A DNA stretch of 64,000 bases from DSNY01 sp037442465 (GTDB lineage: Bacteria; Pseudomonadota; Gammaproteobacteria; Burkholderiales; Burkholderiaceae_F), in contig JBBIQI010000001.1 of NCBI GenBank assembly GCA_037442465.1, forward strand, positions 10,906-74,905. The letters are read 5' to 3'. Within the stretch, counting starts at the first letter, position 1; each line of letters starts with the position of its first letter. Under the pieces are notes generated by a model. That model saw only the letters and a program-made list of their open reading frames with translations. It was not told the DNA's origin and did not search any database. The position numbers were made by a program, and so were the translations under genes. Below are positions 1 through 8,207 of the stretch, one piece after another.

Positions 1-236
1 CACACCGCGAGCACGTGCAGGATGGGCGCGCGCGGGCGGCGCGAGTCGACCGCGGCGGCGATCACGAACTCGATGCCGAGCACCAGCGCATGGCCCGCCG
101 GCGGCACCGCGAGCCCGAGCCCGAGCGCGAGCGCGACCCACGGGTTCGTACCGTCGGGCAGCCACCATGCCGCGAGCAACGCGCCGCCGCCGATCTGCGC
201 TGCGAGCGAGAACCGCAGCAGCGTCGAGAGCTTCAC
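1..236 (-). CDS. N-terminal fragment of a membrane protein, possibly membrane-anchored alpha/beta hydrolase
   Basis: Runs off the left edge of the window. It begins at a GTG whose last bases overlap the TGA of the neighbouring binding-protein gene (GTGA), so the two are probably translationally coupled. The visible 78 residues start MKLSTLLRFSLAAQIGGGAL and hold two or three hydrophobic segments (about residues 8-25, 34-48 and 53-65), followed by a basic stretch. This layout resembles the membrane-anchored N-terminus of some Burkholderiales alpha/beta hydrolases or lipases, but no catalytic part is visible, so that identity is inference only. The reading frame and coupled start are seen directly. 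Confidence 0.45.
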   Translation of the reverse strand, partial: MKLSTLLRFSLAAQIGGGALLAAWWLPDGTNPWVALALGLGLAVPPAGHALVLGIEFVIAAAVDSRRPRAPILHVLAV

Positions 237-2050
237 CGCGCCGCCTCGCGGCCTGCGGGATCGACGTCGATCCAGTTCCACTGCCGCGCCGTGAACGGGT
301 GGCGCCGGTAACCGTCGACCCACGGCTGCGCGAGATCGAGGATCAGTCGGTGCAGGTGGAACTTGTACGGCATGTAGGCGGTCAGCAGACGCGCCGCGCG
401 GTGCAGCAGTTGCAGGCGCTCGGGTCCGTCGGGCAGCACGCGCTGGCGTTCGTACAGCGCGTTGTATTCGGGCAGGTCGAAGCGCGCGTCGTTCAACTGT
501 TCCTTGTTCGGGCCGTAGCCCATGCCGAACAGGTTGTCGCTGTCGGGGCCGCCGACCTGCCAACTGTAGCCCCACATCATCAGCTTGCCGGCGAGCGACA
601 TGCGCAGCAGCTCGGGCCACTGCGCGATGCGGAAGCCGATGCGCAGGCCGACCGCGTTCATGTAGCGCTTCCACAGCTCGTTTTGTTTGCGGTCGAGCGA
701 GGTCGCCGACGAGGCCAGCTCGAGCACGAGCGGTGAGCCGTCCGGCATTTCGCGCCAGCCGTCGCCGTCGCGATCGACGTAGCCGAACATGTCGAGCAGC
801 GCGGCCGCGCGCGCTCGGCTGAACTCGCCCATCTCGCTGCGATAGCCCGGGTCGTAGCCGAACGTGCCGGGCACGATCGGCGACTGCGCGCGCACGCCCT
901 GGCCGGAAAAGATCAGCCGGATGTATTCGTCGCCGTCGATCGCGAGCGCGATCGCGCGGCGCAGCGCGATCTTCTCCGGCGTGTAGCCGCCGACGACCGG
1001 ATGCTCGATGTTGAAGTACGTCAGCGCGACGTCGGCGGCCGCCGTGCGGCGCATGCGCACGCCGCGCCGCTGCAGAAAAGGCGCGAGCCGGCCGTCCGGC
1101 GCCGCCAGCGCAACGAACTCCAGCGGCACCGCCAGCACGTCGAGTTCGCCCTGCTGGAAGGCGAGCCAGCGCGGCTGCGATTCCTCGATGATCGAGACTT
1201 CGACGCGCTCGACCAGCGGCAGGCGCCGTCCGCGCAGCCGCGCGACTTCGTCGCGCATATCGGCCGCATCGGCGGCCGGCTCGAAGTCGTAGCGCTCTTC
1301 GCGATAGTCCGGATTGCGTTCGAGCACGATGCGCGACGAGCGCGTCCAGTGCGCGAGCCGGAAGGGTCCCGTGCCGACCGGATGCGCCATGATCGCGTCG
1401 CCGTAGGTTTCGACCACTTCGCGCGCGACCGCGCCGAGCAGCGACGCGTCGGCGAGGTTGTACACGAAGCGCGGATTGGGCTCGGCCAGCCGGATCTGGA
1501 ACGTGTAGCGGTCGAGCGCGCGCAGGCCCCCGACCTCGCGGTCGTAATCGAACGGCTTCTTGCTGCGGAGCGCCTGCTGGCGCAGCTCGGTGAGGCCCAG
1601 CAGCCTGCTGTTTTCGAGCGTAAACAGCATCGGACTCTTCCAGCGCGGGTCGTACAGGCGCTTGAACGAGTAGACGTAGTCGTGCGCGGTCAGCTCGCGG
1701 CGCGCACCCCTGAAGGCGGGATCGTCGGCAAAAAAAATGCCCGGTCGCAGCCGGATCGTGAACGTGCGGTAGTCGGACGAGACCTCCGGCAGCGCGACCG
1801 CGGTGTTCGGCCGCAGCTTCGCCGGCCGCGCGAGGTAGTCGTATTCGAGCGGCGCGTCGAGGATGTGCGACAGCACGGTGCGCGAGTACAGGTCCTGCAC
1901 CTGCGCCGGATCGAAGCCGGTTTCGGCGGTCGGGAAGGCCACGCGCAGTGTCTTCGGGCCGGCAGCGCGCGGCTGTGTGGCCGCGGTGCGCGCGCCGGCC
2001 AGCGGAGCGAGCGGCGCCGTCGTCAGGAACTGCCGCCGCGAAGGGCTCAT
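233..2050 (-). CDS. ABC transporter solute-binding protein, family 5 (peptide type), third tandem copy
   Basis: Periplasmic binding protein of the OppA/DppA class (SBP_bac_5), about 605 residues. The chosen ATG gives MSPSRRQFLTTAPLAPL, a twin-arginine (Tat) signal; an in-frame GTG five codons upstream is an alternative. After the signal the mature protein has the same plan as its two neighbours (ETGFDPAQVQDLYSR, LTAHDYVYSFKRLYDPRWKS, PVGTGPFRLAHW, YVDRDGDGWREMPDGSPL), so it is a diverged paralogue. It would deliver a peptide-like ligand to the permease/ATPase set encoded divergently about 4 kb away. The ligand cannot be read from sequence. The family assignment is firm; the exact start is not. 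Confidence 0.9.
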   Translation of the reverse strand: MSPSRRQFLTTAPLAPLAGARTAATQPRAAGPKTLRVAFPTAETGFDPAQVQDLYSRTVLSHILDAPLEYDYLARPAKLRPNTAVALPEVSSDYRTFTIRLRPGIFFADDPAFRGARRELTAHDYVYSFKRLYDPRWKSPMLFTLENSRLLGLTELRQQALRSKKPFDYDREVGGLRALDRYTFQIRLAEPNPRFVYNLADASLLGAVAREVVETYGDAIMAHPVGTGPFRLAHWTRSSRIVLERNPDYREERYDFEPAADAADMRDEVARLRGRRLPLVERVEVSIIEESQPRWLAFQQGELDVLAVPLEFVALAAPDGRLAPFLQRRGVRMRRTAAADVALTYFNIEHPVVGGYTPEKIALRRAIALAIDGDEYIRLIFSGQGVRAQSPIVPGTFGYDPGYRSEMGEFSRARAAALLDMFGYVDRDGDGWREMPDGSPLVLELASSATSLDRKQNELWKRYMNAVGLRIGFRIAQWPELLRMSLAGKLMMWGYSWQVGGPDSDNLFGMGYGPNKEQLNDARFDLPEYNALYERQRVLPDGPERLQLLHRAARLLTAYMPYKFHLHRLILDLAQPWVDGYRRHPFTARQWNWIDVDPAGREAAR

Positions 2051-2190
2051 CGATTCGCGATTCACGCGAGCGTCGCGCAGCGACTCTCGAATCCCCCCTG
2101 TCCCGCCGGCAGGAGGGCGCGGACGAGGCAGACGGACATCAGCATCATGCTCCGGCGCGTCATCACCGCAAACTCATGCTCGTCAGAACG

Positions 2191-4029
2191 TCACTTTGCG
2201 GCGCGCGCCTGCGCGCCCGGATCGATGTCGACGTACTGCCACCACTCCAGCCAGAACGGAGGCCGCCGATAGCCGATGACCCAGGGTTGGGCGAGGTCGT
2301 TGATGATCCGGTGAACGTGGAACTTGTACGGCGCATACGCGATCAGGATCTTGTTTGCGCGCCGGAACAGTTCCAGCCGTTCTGGGCCGTCAGGCAGTAC
2401 CTTCAGTCGCTCGTAGATGCGGTCGAATTCCGGCAGCTTGAAGCGCGACAGGTTCTGTCCGCCCATCTCCGGGCTGTAGCCGCGCGCGAACACGCCCTGC
2501 CCGTCCGGGGACGCGGCGCTCAGGCCGACGCCCCACATCATGAACTTGCCCGCGCGCGCCTGTCTGAGCTGTTCGGGCCACTTGGCGATGCTGAAGTCGA
2601 GCCGCAGTCCGAGCGCCTCCAGGTTCTTCTTGAACAGCTCGTCGAACTGGCGCGAAATCTGGTCGGGCTGCGTGGAGAGCACCAGCCGCAGCGGCGAGCC
2701 GTCCGGCTGCTCGCGAAAGCCGTCGCCGTCGCGATCGACGTAACCGTACAGGTCGAGCAGCGCACGCGCGCGCGCCAGGTCGTACGTGCCCATCTCGCTG
2801 CGGTAATCCGGGTCGTAGCCGTAGGTCTGCGGCATCAGCGGCGATTGCGCCGGGATCGCCTGTGCGCGGCGTACGAGCCGGATCTCGCGGTCGATGTCGA
2901 TGCCCAGATTGATCGCGCGGCGCAGCGCGATGCGTTCCGGCGTGTAGCCCCCGATGACCGGGTCGTCCATGTTGTAGACAGTCATCGTCACGTCGGCGGC
3001 GAGCGTGCGGTACAGCTTGATGCCGCGCCTGGCCAGATGCGGCGCGAGCTTGCCGCCGGGAACGACCAGATTCGCGAAGTCCAGCGGCGTGCCGTACAGC
3101 ACGTCATGCTCCTCGCCGACGAACGCGAGATAGCGCGGCTGATTCTCCTCGATGATCGAAATCTCGACGCGATCGACCAGAGGCAGCCGGCGGCCGCGAT
3201 AGCGCTGCGCCAGTGCCTGGCCATCGGCATCGTCGTCGTTGGGCGTTTCGTCGTAGCGCACGTCGCGAAAACCCGGGTTCGGCTCGAGCACGATGCGCGA
3301 CGAGCGCCGCCACTCGGCGAGACGGAACGGCCCTGTGCCGACCGGGTGCTCCATGATCGTGTCGCCATAGAACTCGACGACCTCGCGTGCGACCGCGCCG
3401 TTGACGTCGGGTGTGGCAAGGCTGTAGAGGAAGCGCGGGTTGGGCTCGGCCAGCCGGATCTGCAGCGTGTAGCGATCGAGCGCGCGCAGTCCCTCGAGCG
3501 GCCGGTCGTAGTCGAACGGCTGCTTGGTCTTGAGTACCTCGTCGCGGTACTCGTTCAAACCCACCACCCGGTCGAGCAGCCAGACCGCGACGTACGGCGC
3601 CTTCCAGCGCGGATCGTAGAAGCGCTTCCACGAGTACACGTAGTCGTGCGCGGTCAGTTCGCGGCGCTGGCCCTTGAAGGCGGGATCGTCGGCGAAGTAG
3701 ATGCCGGGGCGAAGGCGCACGGTGAAAGTCCGGTAGTCGGACGAGACTTCGGGCATCGCTGCCGCCGTGTTCGGCTTCAGCCGGTAGGGCCGCGCGAGAT
3801 GGTCGTACTTCAGCGGCGACTCGAAGATGTGCGCGGTGACGATGCGGGAGTAGATGTCGCTGATCTGGACCGGGTCGAAACCCGTCTCGGCGACCGGAAA
3901 GGCGTAACGCAGCACCTTGGCTTGCGCCGCGCCTGCTTTCGCCTGGGCGAGCACGGGCAGCGGCGCGGCGAGCGCGCCGCCGGCGATCAGGAGCGCGCGG
4001 CGGTCGGGTGAGCGGGGAGGGTGGGTCAT
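2191..4029 (-). CDS. ABC transporter solute-binding protein, family 5 (peptide type), second tandem copy
   Basis: Paralogue of the flanking binding proteins, about 612 residues. The ATG selected gives MTHPPRSPDRRALLIAGGAL, a twin-arginine-like export signal with an Ala-rich cleavage region; the frame stays open further upstream, but that part is Pro/Arg-rich and unlike a signal peptide. Conserved family segments include ETGFDPVQISDIYSR, LTAHDYVYSWKRFYDPRWKA, HPVGTGPFRLAEW and YVDRDGDGFREQPDGSPL. It lies between the other two binding proteins in the same orientation, with 125-147 base gaps that show no other gene. The role is high-affinity capture of a peptide-like solute for the adjacent importer; the specificity is unknown. 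Confidence 0.9.
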   Translation of the reverse strand: MTHPPRSPDRRALLIAGGALAAPLPVLAQAKAGAAQAKVLRYAFPVAETGFDPVQISDIYSRIVTAHIFESPLKYDHLARPYRLKPNTAAAMPEVSSDYRTFTVRLRPGIYFADDPAFKGQRRELTAHDYVYSWKRFYDPRWKAPYVAVWLLDRVVGLNEYRDEVLKTKQPFDYDRPLEGLRALDRYTLQIRLAEPNPRFLYSLATPDVNGAVAREVVEFYGDTIMEHPVGTGPFRLAEWRRSSRIVLEPNPGFRDVRYDETPNDDDADGQALAQRYRGRRLPLVDRVEISIIEENQPRYLAFVGEEHDVLYGTPLDFANLVVPGGKLAPHLARRGIKLYRTLAADVTMTVYNMDDPVIGGYTPERIALRRAINLGIDIDREIRLVRRAQAIPAQSPLMPQTYGYDPDYRSEMGTYDLARARALLDLYGYVDRDGDGFREQPDGSPLRLVLSTQPDQISRQFDELFKKNLEALGLRLDFSIAKWPEQLRQARAGKFMMWGVGLSAASPDGQGVFARGYSPEMGGQNLSRFKLPEFDRIYERLKVLPDGPERLELFRRANKILIAYAPYKFHVHRIINDLAQPWVIGYRRPPFWLEWWQYVDIDPGAQARAAK

Positions 4030-4176
4030 CGTTGAAATGGCCGTTTGGTGCTTGTCCGCCTTGCTATCGGCGGGACTGCGGCGGATACGAGGCGGCGGCC
4101 GCCTTGGCACCGCAGCGGCAGACTCCCGCTGCGTCCCTCTCCCGACGGGGGACCGGATGCGGCTCCGCTTTGTGCG

Positions 4177-5997
4177 TCATCGCTCGCCCCGCGGTTTTAG
4201 TTCCTGGGGGTCGATGTCGACGAGCTTCCAGAAGTCGCGCTTGAACACGTTACGGTGATAGCCGACCACCCACGGGTGCGCCAGATCGGTCCAGATCCGG
4301 TGCACGTGGATCTTGTACGGCATGTACGCGATCATCAGCTTCTTCGCTTCGGTCATCAGCGCCATGCGCTCGGGGCCGTCGGGCAGCACGCGCTGCGCTT
4401 CGTAGATCCTGTTGAAGGCGGGCAGGTCGAAGCGCGCGTGGTTGGCCTGGCCCTTGTTGCCGCCGTAGCCGAGCGCGAGGAAGGTGTCGCCGTCGGGTGC
4501 GGCGGCACTCCAGCCGACCCCCCACATCATCAGCTTGCCGGCGCGCGAGGCCTTGAGCTGCTCGGGCCACTTCGCGGTCTTGAACTCGATGCGAACGCCG
4601 ATCGCGTCCATGTTCTTCTTCCACAGCTCGTTCAACTGGCGCGACTGCTGATCGGGTTGGGTCGCGTACTCGAGCACGAGCGGCGCGCCGTCGGGCTGCT
4701 CGCGCCAGCCGTCGCCGTCGCGGTCGACGTAGCCGTACATGTCCAGCAGCGCCTTGGCCTTCGCTCGGTTGAACTCGCTCATCTCGGAGCGGAACTCAGG
4801 GTCGTAGCCCCATACGCCCGGCGCGATCGGCGATTGCGCGGGGACGGCCTGGTTCTTGCGTACCAGCCGGATCTCCTGATCGAGGTCGACCGCCAGCCCG
4901 ATCGCCCGGCGCAGTGCGACCTTCTCCGGCGTGTAACCGCCGACGACGGGGTGCTCCATCGCGAAGTAGGACACGGCGACGTCGGCGCGCGCGTAGCGCA
5001 CTATGCGGATGCCGCGCTTGCGCAGATTCGGCGCCAGCTCGTTGTTCGGCAGCGCCAGGTTGGCGAAGTCGGTCGGCACCTCCTCGATGATGTCGTGTTC
5101 GCCGTTGAGGAACGCGAGCCAGCGCGGCTGGTTCTCCTCGACGATGGCGATCTCGACGCGGTCGACCATCGGCAGCTTGCGGCCCCTGAGCTGCGCGGCG
5201 ATCGCGCGCGCGTAAGCGTCGTTCGCCGGCGGCGATTCGTCGTAGAACTCGTCACGGTAGTTCGGGTTTTTTTCGAGCACCATGCGCGAGCTGCGCTTCC
5301 ACTGCGCGAGCCGGAACGGCCCGGTGCCGACCGGGTGCTCCATGATCTTGTCGCCATAGAACTCGACGACTTCGCGCGCGACCGCGCCGAGGAAGGACGG
5401 GTCGGCGAGGTTGTAGACGAAGCGAGGATTGGGCTCGGCGAGTTTGATCTGGAAGGTGTAGCGGTCGAGCGCGCGCAGGCCTTCGACTTCGCGGTCGTAA
5501 TCGAACGGTTTCTTGTTCCGGAGCGCTTCCTGCCGCAGCTCCGACAGCCCGAGGATCCTGCTGTTCTCGAGCACGTACAGGTTGGGGCTCTTCCAGCGCG
5601 GGTCGTAGTGGCGCTTGAACGAGTAAACGTAGTCGTGCGCGGTCAGCTCGCGCTTGCGGCCATTGAACGCCGGATCGTCGTCGAAGTAGATGCCCGGCCG
5701 CAGGCGGATCGTGAACGTGCGAAAGTCGGGCGAGATCTCGGGCAGTGCGGCTGCGGTGTTCGGCCGCATGCGTACCGGTCGTGCGAGGAACTCGAACTCC
5801 AGTGGCGCGTCGAAGATGTTCGACGCGATGATGCGCGAATACAGGTCGGAGATCTGCGCCGGGTCGAAGCCGGTCTCGGCGATGCGGAACGAGTAGCGCA
5901 GCACCTTGTCCTGCGCCTGCACGACCGGCGCGGCGGCGAGCACCGCGGCGAGCGCGATCGCGGCGCGTGCGAGGCGGCGGGCTGCGTTCGAGAGCAT
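4177..5997 (-). CDS. ABC transporter solute-binding protein, family 5 (peptide type), first tandem copy
   Basis: Promoter-proximal member of three tandem paralogues, 606 residues. It starts MLSNAARRLARAAIALAAVL, an ordinary Sec signal ending near VVQAQD, unlike the Tat-type signals of the other two. The family-5 scaffold is clear: ETGFDPAQISDLYSRIIASN, LTAHDYVYSFKRHYDPRWKS, GTGFRLAQW-type core, YTPEKVALRRAIGLAVDLD and YVDRDGDGWREQPDGAPL. The gene diverges from the permease gene across a 231-base gap. It is the most likely cognate binding protein of that importer because it is closest to the permease and has the plainest signal. The frame continues open far upstream, but this ATG is supported by the signal peptide. 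Confidence 0.92.
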   Translation of the reverse strand: MLSNAARRLARAAIALAAVLAAAPVVQAQDKVLRYSFRIAETGFDPAQISDLYSRIIASNIFDAPLEFEFLARPVRMRPNTAAALPEISPDFRTFTIRLRPGIYFDDDPAFNGRKRELTAHDYVYSFKRHYDPRWKSPNLYVLENSRILGLSELRQEALRNKKPFDYDREVEGLRALDRYTFQIKLAEPNPRFVYNLADPSFLGAVAREVVEFYGDKIMEHPVGTGPFRLAQWKRSSRMVLEKNPNYRDEFYDESPPANDAYARAIAAQLRGRKLPMVDRVEIAIVEENQPRWLAFLNGEHDIIEEVPTDFANLALPNNELAPNLRKRGIRIVRYARADVAVSYFAMEHPVVGGYTPEKVALRRAIGLAVDLDQEIRLVRKNQAVPAQSPIAPGVWGYDPEFRSEMSEFNRAKAKALLDMYGYVDRDGDGWREQPDGAPLVLEYATQPDQQSRQLNELWKKNMDAIGVRIEFKTAKWPEQLKASRAGKLMMWGVGWSAAAPDGDTFLALGYGGNKGQANHARFDLPAFNRIYEAQRVLPDGPERMALMTEAKKLMIAYMPYKIHVHRIWTDLAHPWVVGYHRNVFKRDFWKLVDIDPQELKPRGER

Positions 5998-6100
5998 CCG
6001 GTCCTTCGGTATCCAAAGCGGGCGCAAGGGTAGCGCAAGCTGCGCGTGTTGCGGATCGGACACCGCGCGCCGAGCGCGCTTCGCCGCAGCGACAAAGCCC

Positions 6101-6128
6101 TTCACCGCCGGAGCGATTTGAGGATAAT
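6101..6128 (+). promoter_or_regulatory. Candidate sigma70-type promoter for the ABC permease operon
   Basis: TTCACC (four of six to the -35 consensus), a 16-base spacer and GATAAT at 6123-6128. It lies about 100 bases before the permease GTG in the divergent intergenic region. Downstream are two short GC-rich inverted repeats: GCGCG around CTTTC, then GCGGGCC / GGCCCGC at 6143-6161 with a 5-base loop. Prediction by eye only. Confidence 0.35.
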
Positions 6129-6228
6129 GCGCGCTTTCGCGCGCGGGCCGGACGGGCCCGCACTGCCGGGCCACGAGCTTGTGCAGTGCGACGCGTCGAT
6201 CGAACGCACGGGTCAATACAAGGCTGAC

Positions 6229-7167
6229 GTGGCTGCCTATATCGTCCGACGAGTCTGGCAGATGGTCCCGACGCTGGCAGGCGTGATCCTGCTGGTGTTC
6301 TTCCTTTTCAAGTATTTCGGCGGCGACCCGGCCGAGATCCTGGGCGGGCTGCTGGCCACGCCCGAGCAGATCGAGTCGATCCGCGAACAGTTGGGTCTGA
6401 ACCGGCCCGTCTGGCAGCAGCTCGCGATCTTCGTCAAGCAGATCGTCACGTTCGACTGGGGGCGCAGCTGGGCGACCAGCGAGGCGGTCTCGAACATCTT
6501 CGTCACGCGGCTGCCGGCCACGCTGACGGTGATGGTGCCGATCCTGATCCTCGAAGTCGTGCTGGCGATTCCGCTCGCGCTCGGCGTCGCCTACGTGCGC
6601 GGCACGCTCACCGACCGCGCGATCATGATCCTGACCACGGTCGCGCTGTCGATCTCGTTTCTCGTCTACATCATCGTCGGCCAGTGGCTGTTCGGTTTCT
6701 ACCTCGGGTGGTTTCCGGTGCAGGGCTGGACCGACAGCTTCTGGAAGAACCTGACGACCTACGCGCCGCTGCCGATCATCCTGGCGGTGCTCGTGAGCCT
6801 CGCGCCGCAGACGCGGCTTTATCGCAGCTTCTTCCTCGACGAGATCGGGCAGGACTACGTGCGCACCGCGCGCGCCAAGGGGCTCAGCGAGAACGCGATC
6901 ATGCTCAAACACGTGCTGCGCAACGCGATGATCCCAATCTTGACCAACGTCGCGGTGCAGCTTCCCGGCGTGTTCATCGGCTCGTTCCTGATCGAGATCT
7001 TCTTCTCGATTCCCGGGCTGGGGCGCGAGGTGTATCTGGCGGTCAACCGCAGCGACTACCCGGTGATCCAGGCCGTCACCGTGTACCTGGCGTTCCTGAC
7101 GATGGTGATCAATCTGCTCGCCGACCTGCTGTACAAGGTCGTCGATCCGCGCGTGGTGCTGAAATGA
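6229..7167 (+). CDS. ABC transporter permease, DppB/OppB type
   Basis: Inner-membrane permease of the binding-protein-dependent peptide class, 312 residues from a GTG start preceded by AAGG at a normal distance. An in-frame ATG 34 codons upstream would add a polar, unusual N-terminus and overlaps the predicted -10. The protein starts with a membrane helix (YIVRRVWQMVPTLAGVILLV), has the typical GLNRPVWQQ periplasmic segment, and carries the cytoplasmic EAA-type loop DYVRTARAKGLSENAIMLKH that docks the ATPase. About six membrane segments are visible. The stop overlaps the start of the second permease (ATGA), so the two are coupled. Confidence 0.93.
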   Translation: MAAYIVRRVWQMVPTLAGVILLVFFLFKYFGGDPAEILGGLLATPEQIESIREQLGLNRPVWQQLAIFVKQIVTFDWGRSWATSEAVSNIFVTRLPATLTVMVPILILEVVLAIPLALGVAYVRGTLTDRAIMILTTVALSISFLVYIIVGQWLFGFYLGWFPVQGWTDSFWKNLTTYAPLPIILAVLVSLAPQTRLYRSFFLDEIGQDYVRTARAKGLSENAIMLKHVLRNAMIPILTNVAVQLPGVFIGSFLIEIFFSIPGLGREVYLAVNRSDYPVIQAVTVYLAFLTMVINLLADLLYKVVDPRVVLK

Positions 7168-8204
7168 GCGCGGCTGCCGCACCGTACGTCGAGACCACAC
7201 CGAGCCGTTCGGCGGGCGTCTGGCTCGCCGCCTGGAAGCGGCTGGCGCGCGACCGCGTCGGCATGGCTTCGCTGGCGATCGTCGCCGCCTTCATCGTGCT
7301 GATCCTGTTTGCCGCGGCAGGTCTGGTGGCGCGCGACTGGCAGCGCGAGGTCGGCGTGCCGTACGCGCCGCCGACTGTCATGGGGCCGGCCCCGGCCGAG
7401 GTGGCGCCGATCATCGAGGCGCCGAAAGGGCCGCCGGTGGATCTGTCCGACGTCGATCCGCTCGCACCCCGCTACAAGGAATGGGCAGAACGCGCGGCGA
7501 AGTTCCAGTCGGTCGAAGTCGTCAAGGCCGATACGCTGCCTTTCGGCGGCGACCGGCTCGGCCGCGACGTGCTCGCCAAGGCGGTCAAGGGCGCGGAGAT
7601 CTCGATCTTCGTCGGGCTGGCGGCCGCGCTGCTCGCGACCTTCATCGGCACGCTGCTCGGCGCGCTCGGCGGCTATTTCGGCGGCCGCATCGGCGACTTC
7701 CTCGAATGGGTCTACAACGTCTTCACGTCGATCCCGTCGATCCTGCTGATCTTCGCGTTCGCGGCGGTGTTCGGCCGCGGCATCGACACGGTGATCCTGA
7801 TCCTGGGGCTGGCGGGCTGGACCGGCATCTACCGGCTGGTGCGCGCCGAGTACATCAAGCACCGCAACCGCGAGTACGTGCGCGCGGCCGAGGCGATCGG
7901 CGCGAGCCATCTGTCGCGGATGTTCGTTCATATCCTGCCGAACGTCAGCCACGTGATCCTCGTGCAACTGTCGCTGCACGTGGTCTACTTCATCAAGGCC
8001 GAGGTGATCCTGTCCTTCCTCGGGCTCGGCGTGCCGGTCGATCAGGTGTCGTGGGGCACGATGCTCGCCGAGGCCAACGTCGAGCTGGTGCTCGGCAAGT
8101 GGTGGCAGCTCGCGGCCGCCACCGCGTTCATGGCGACCTTCGTCACCGCGTTCTCGCTGCTGACCGACGCGCTGCGCGATGCGCTTGATCCGAAGCTGAG
8201 GTAA
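7164..8204 (+). CDS. ABC transporter permease, DppC/OppC type
   Basis: Second permease subunit, 346 residues, starting in a four-base ATGA overlap with the first. After the first helix (about residues 32-55) it has a long periplasmic insertion, roughly residues 56-135 and rich in Pro and Asp, before LPFGGDRLGRDVLAKAVKGA, which opens the conserved permease domain. The ATPase-docking loop reads EYVRAAEAIGASHLSRMFVH. The extended insert resembles OppC or YejE more than the short DppC type. It forms the channel together with its partner. Only three bases separate it from the ATPase gene, so one operon is clear. Confidence 0.93.
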   Translation: MSAAAAPYVETTPSRSAGVWLAAWKRLARDRVGMASLAIVAAFIVLILFAAAGLVARDWQREVGVPYAPPTVMGPAPAEVAPIIEAPKGPPVDLSDVDPLAPRYKEWAERAAKFQSVEVVKADTLPFGGDRLGRDVLAKAVKGAEISIFVGLAAALLATFIGTLLGALGGYFGGRIGDFLEWVYNVFTSIPSILLIFAFAAVFGRGIDTVILILGLAGWTGIYRLVRAEYIKHRNREYVRAAEAIGASHLSRMFVHILPNVSHVILVQLSLHVVYFIKAEVILSFLGLGVPVDQVSWGTMLAEANVELVLGKWWQLAAATAFMATFVTAFSLLTDALRDALDPKLR

Positions 8205-8207
8205 GGC

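Noticed and set aside
2051..2190. Possible small gene or promoter between the second and third binding-protein genes
   Set aside because: No coding signal, no convincing promoter; only short shadow frames are present.
5998..7200. Open frame extending the first binding protein upstream by about 400 codons
   Set aside because: It runs antisense through the permease gene, lacks recognisable protein features, and a clear signal peptide starts at the internal ATG.
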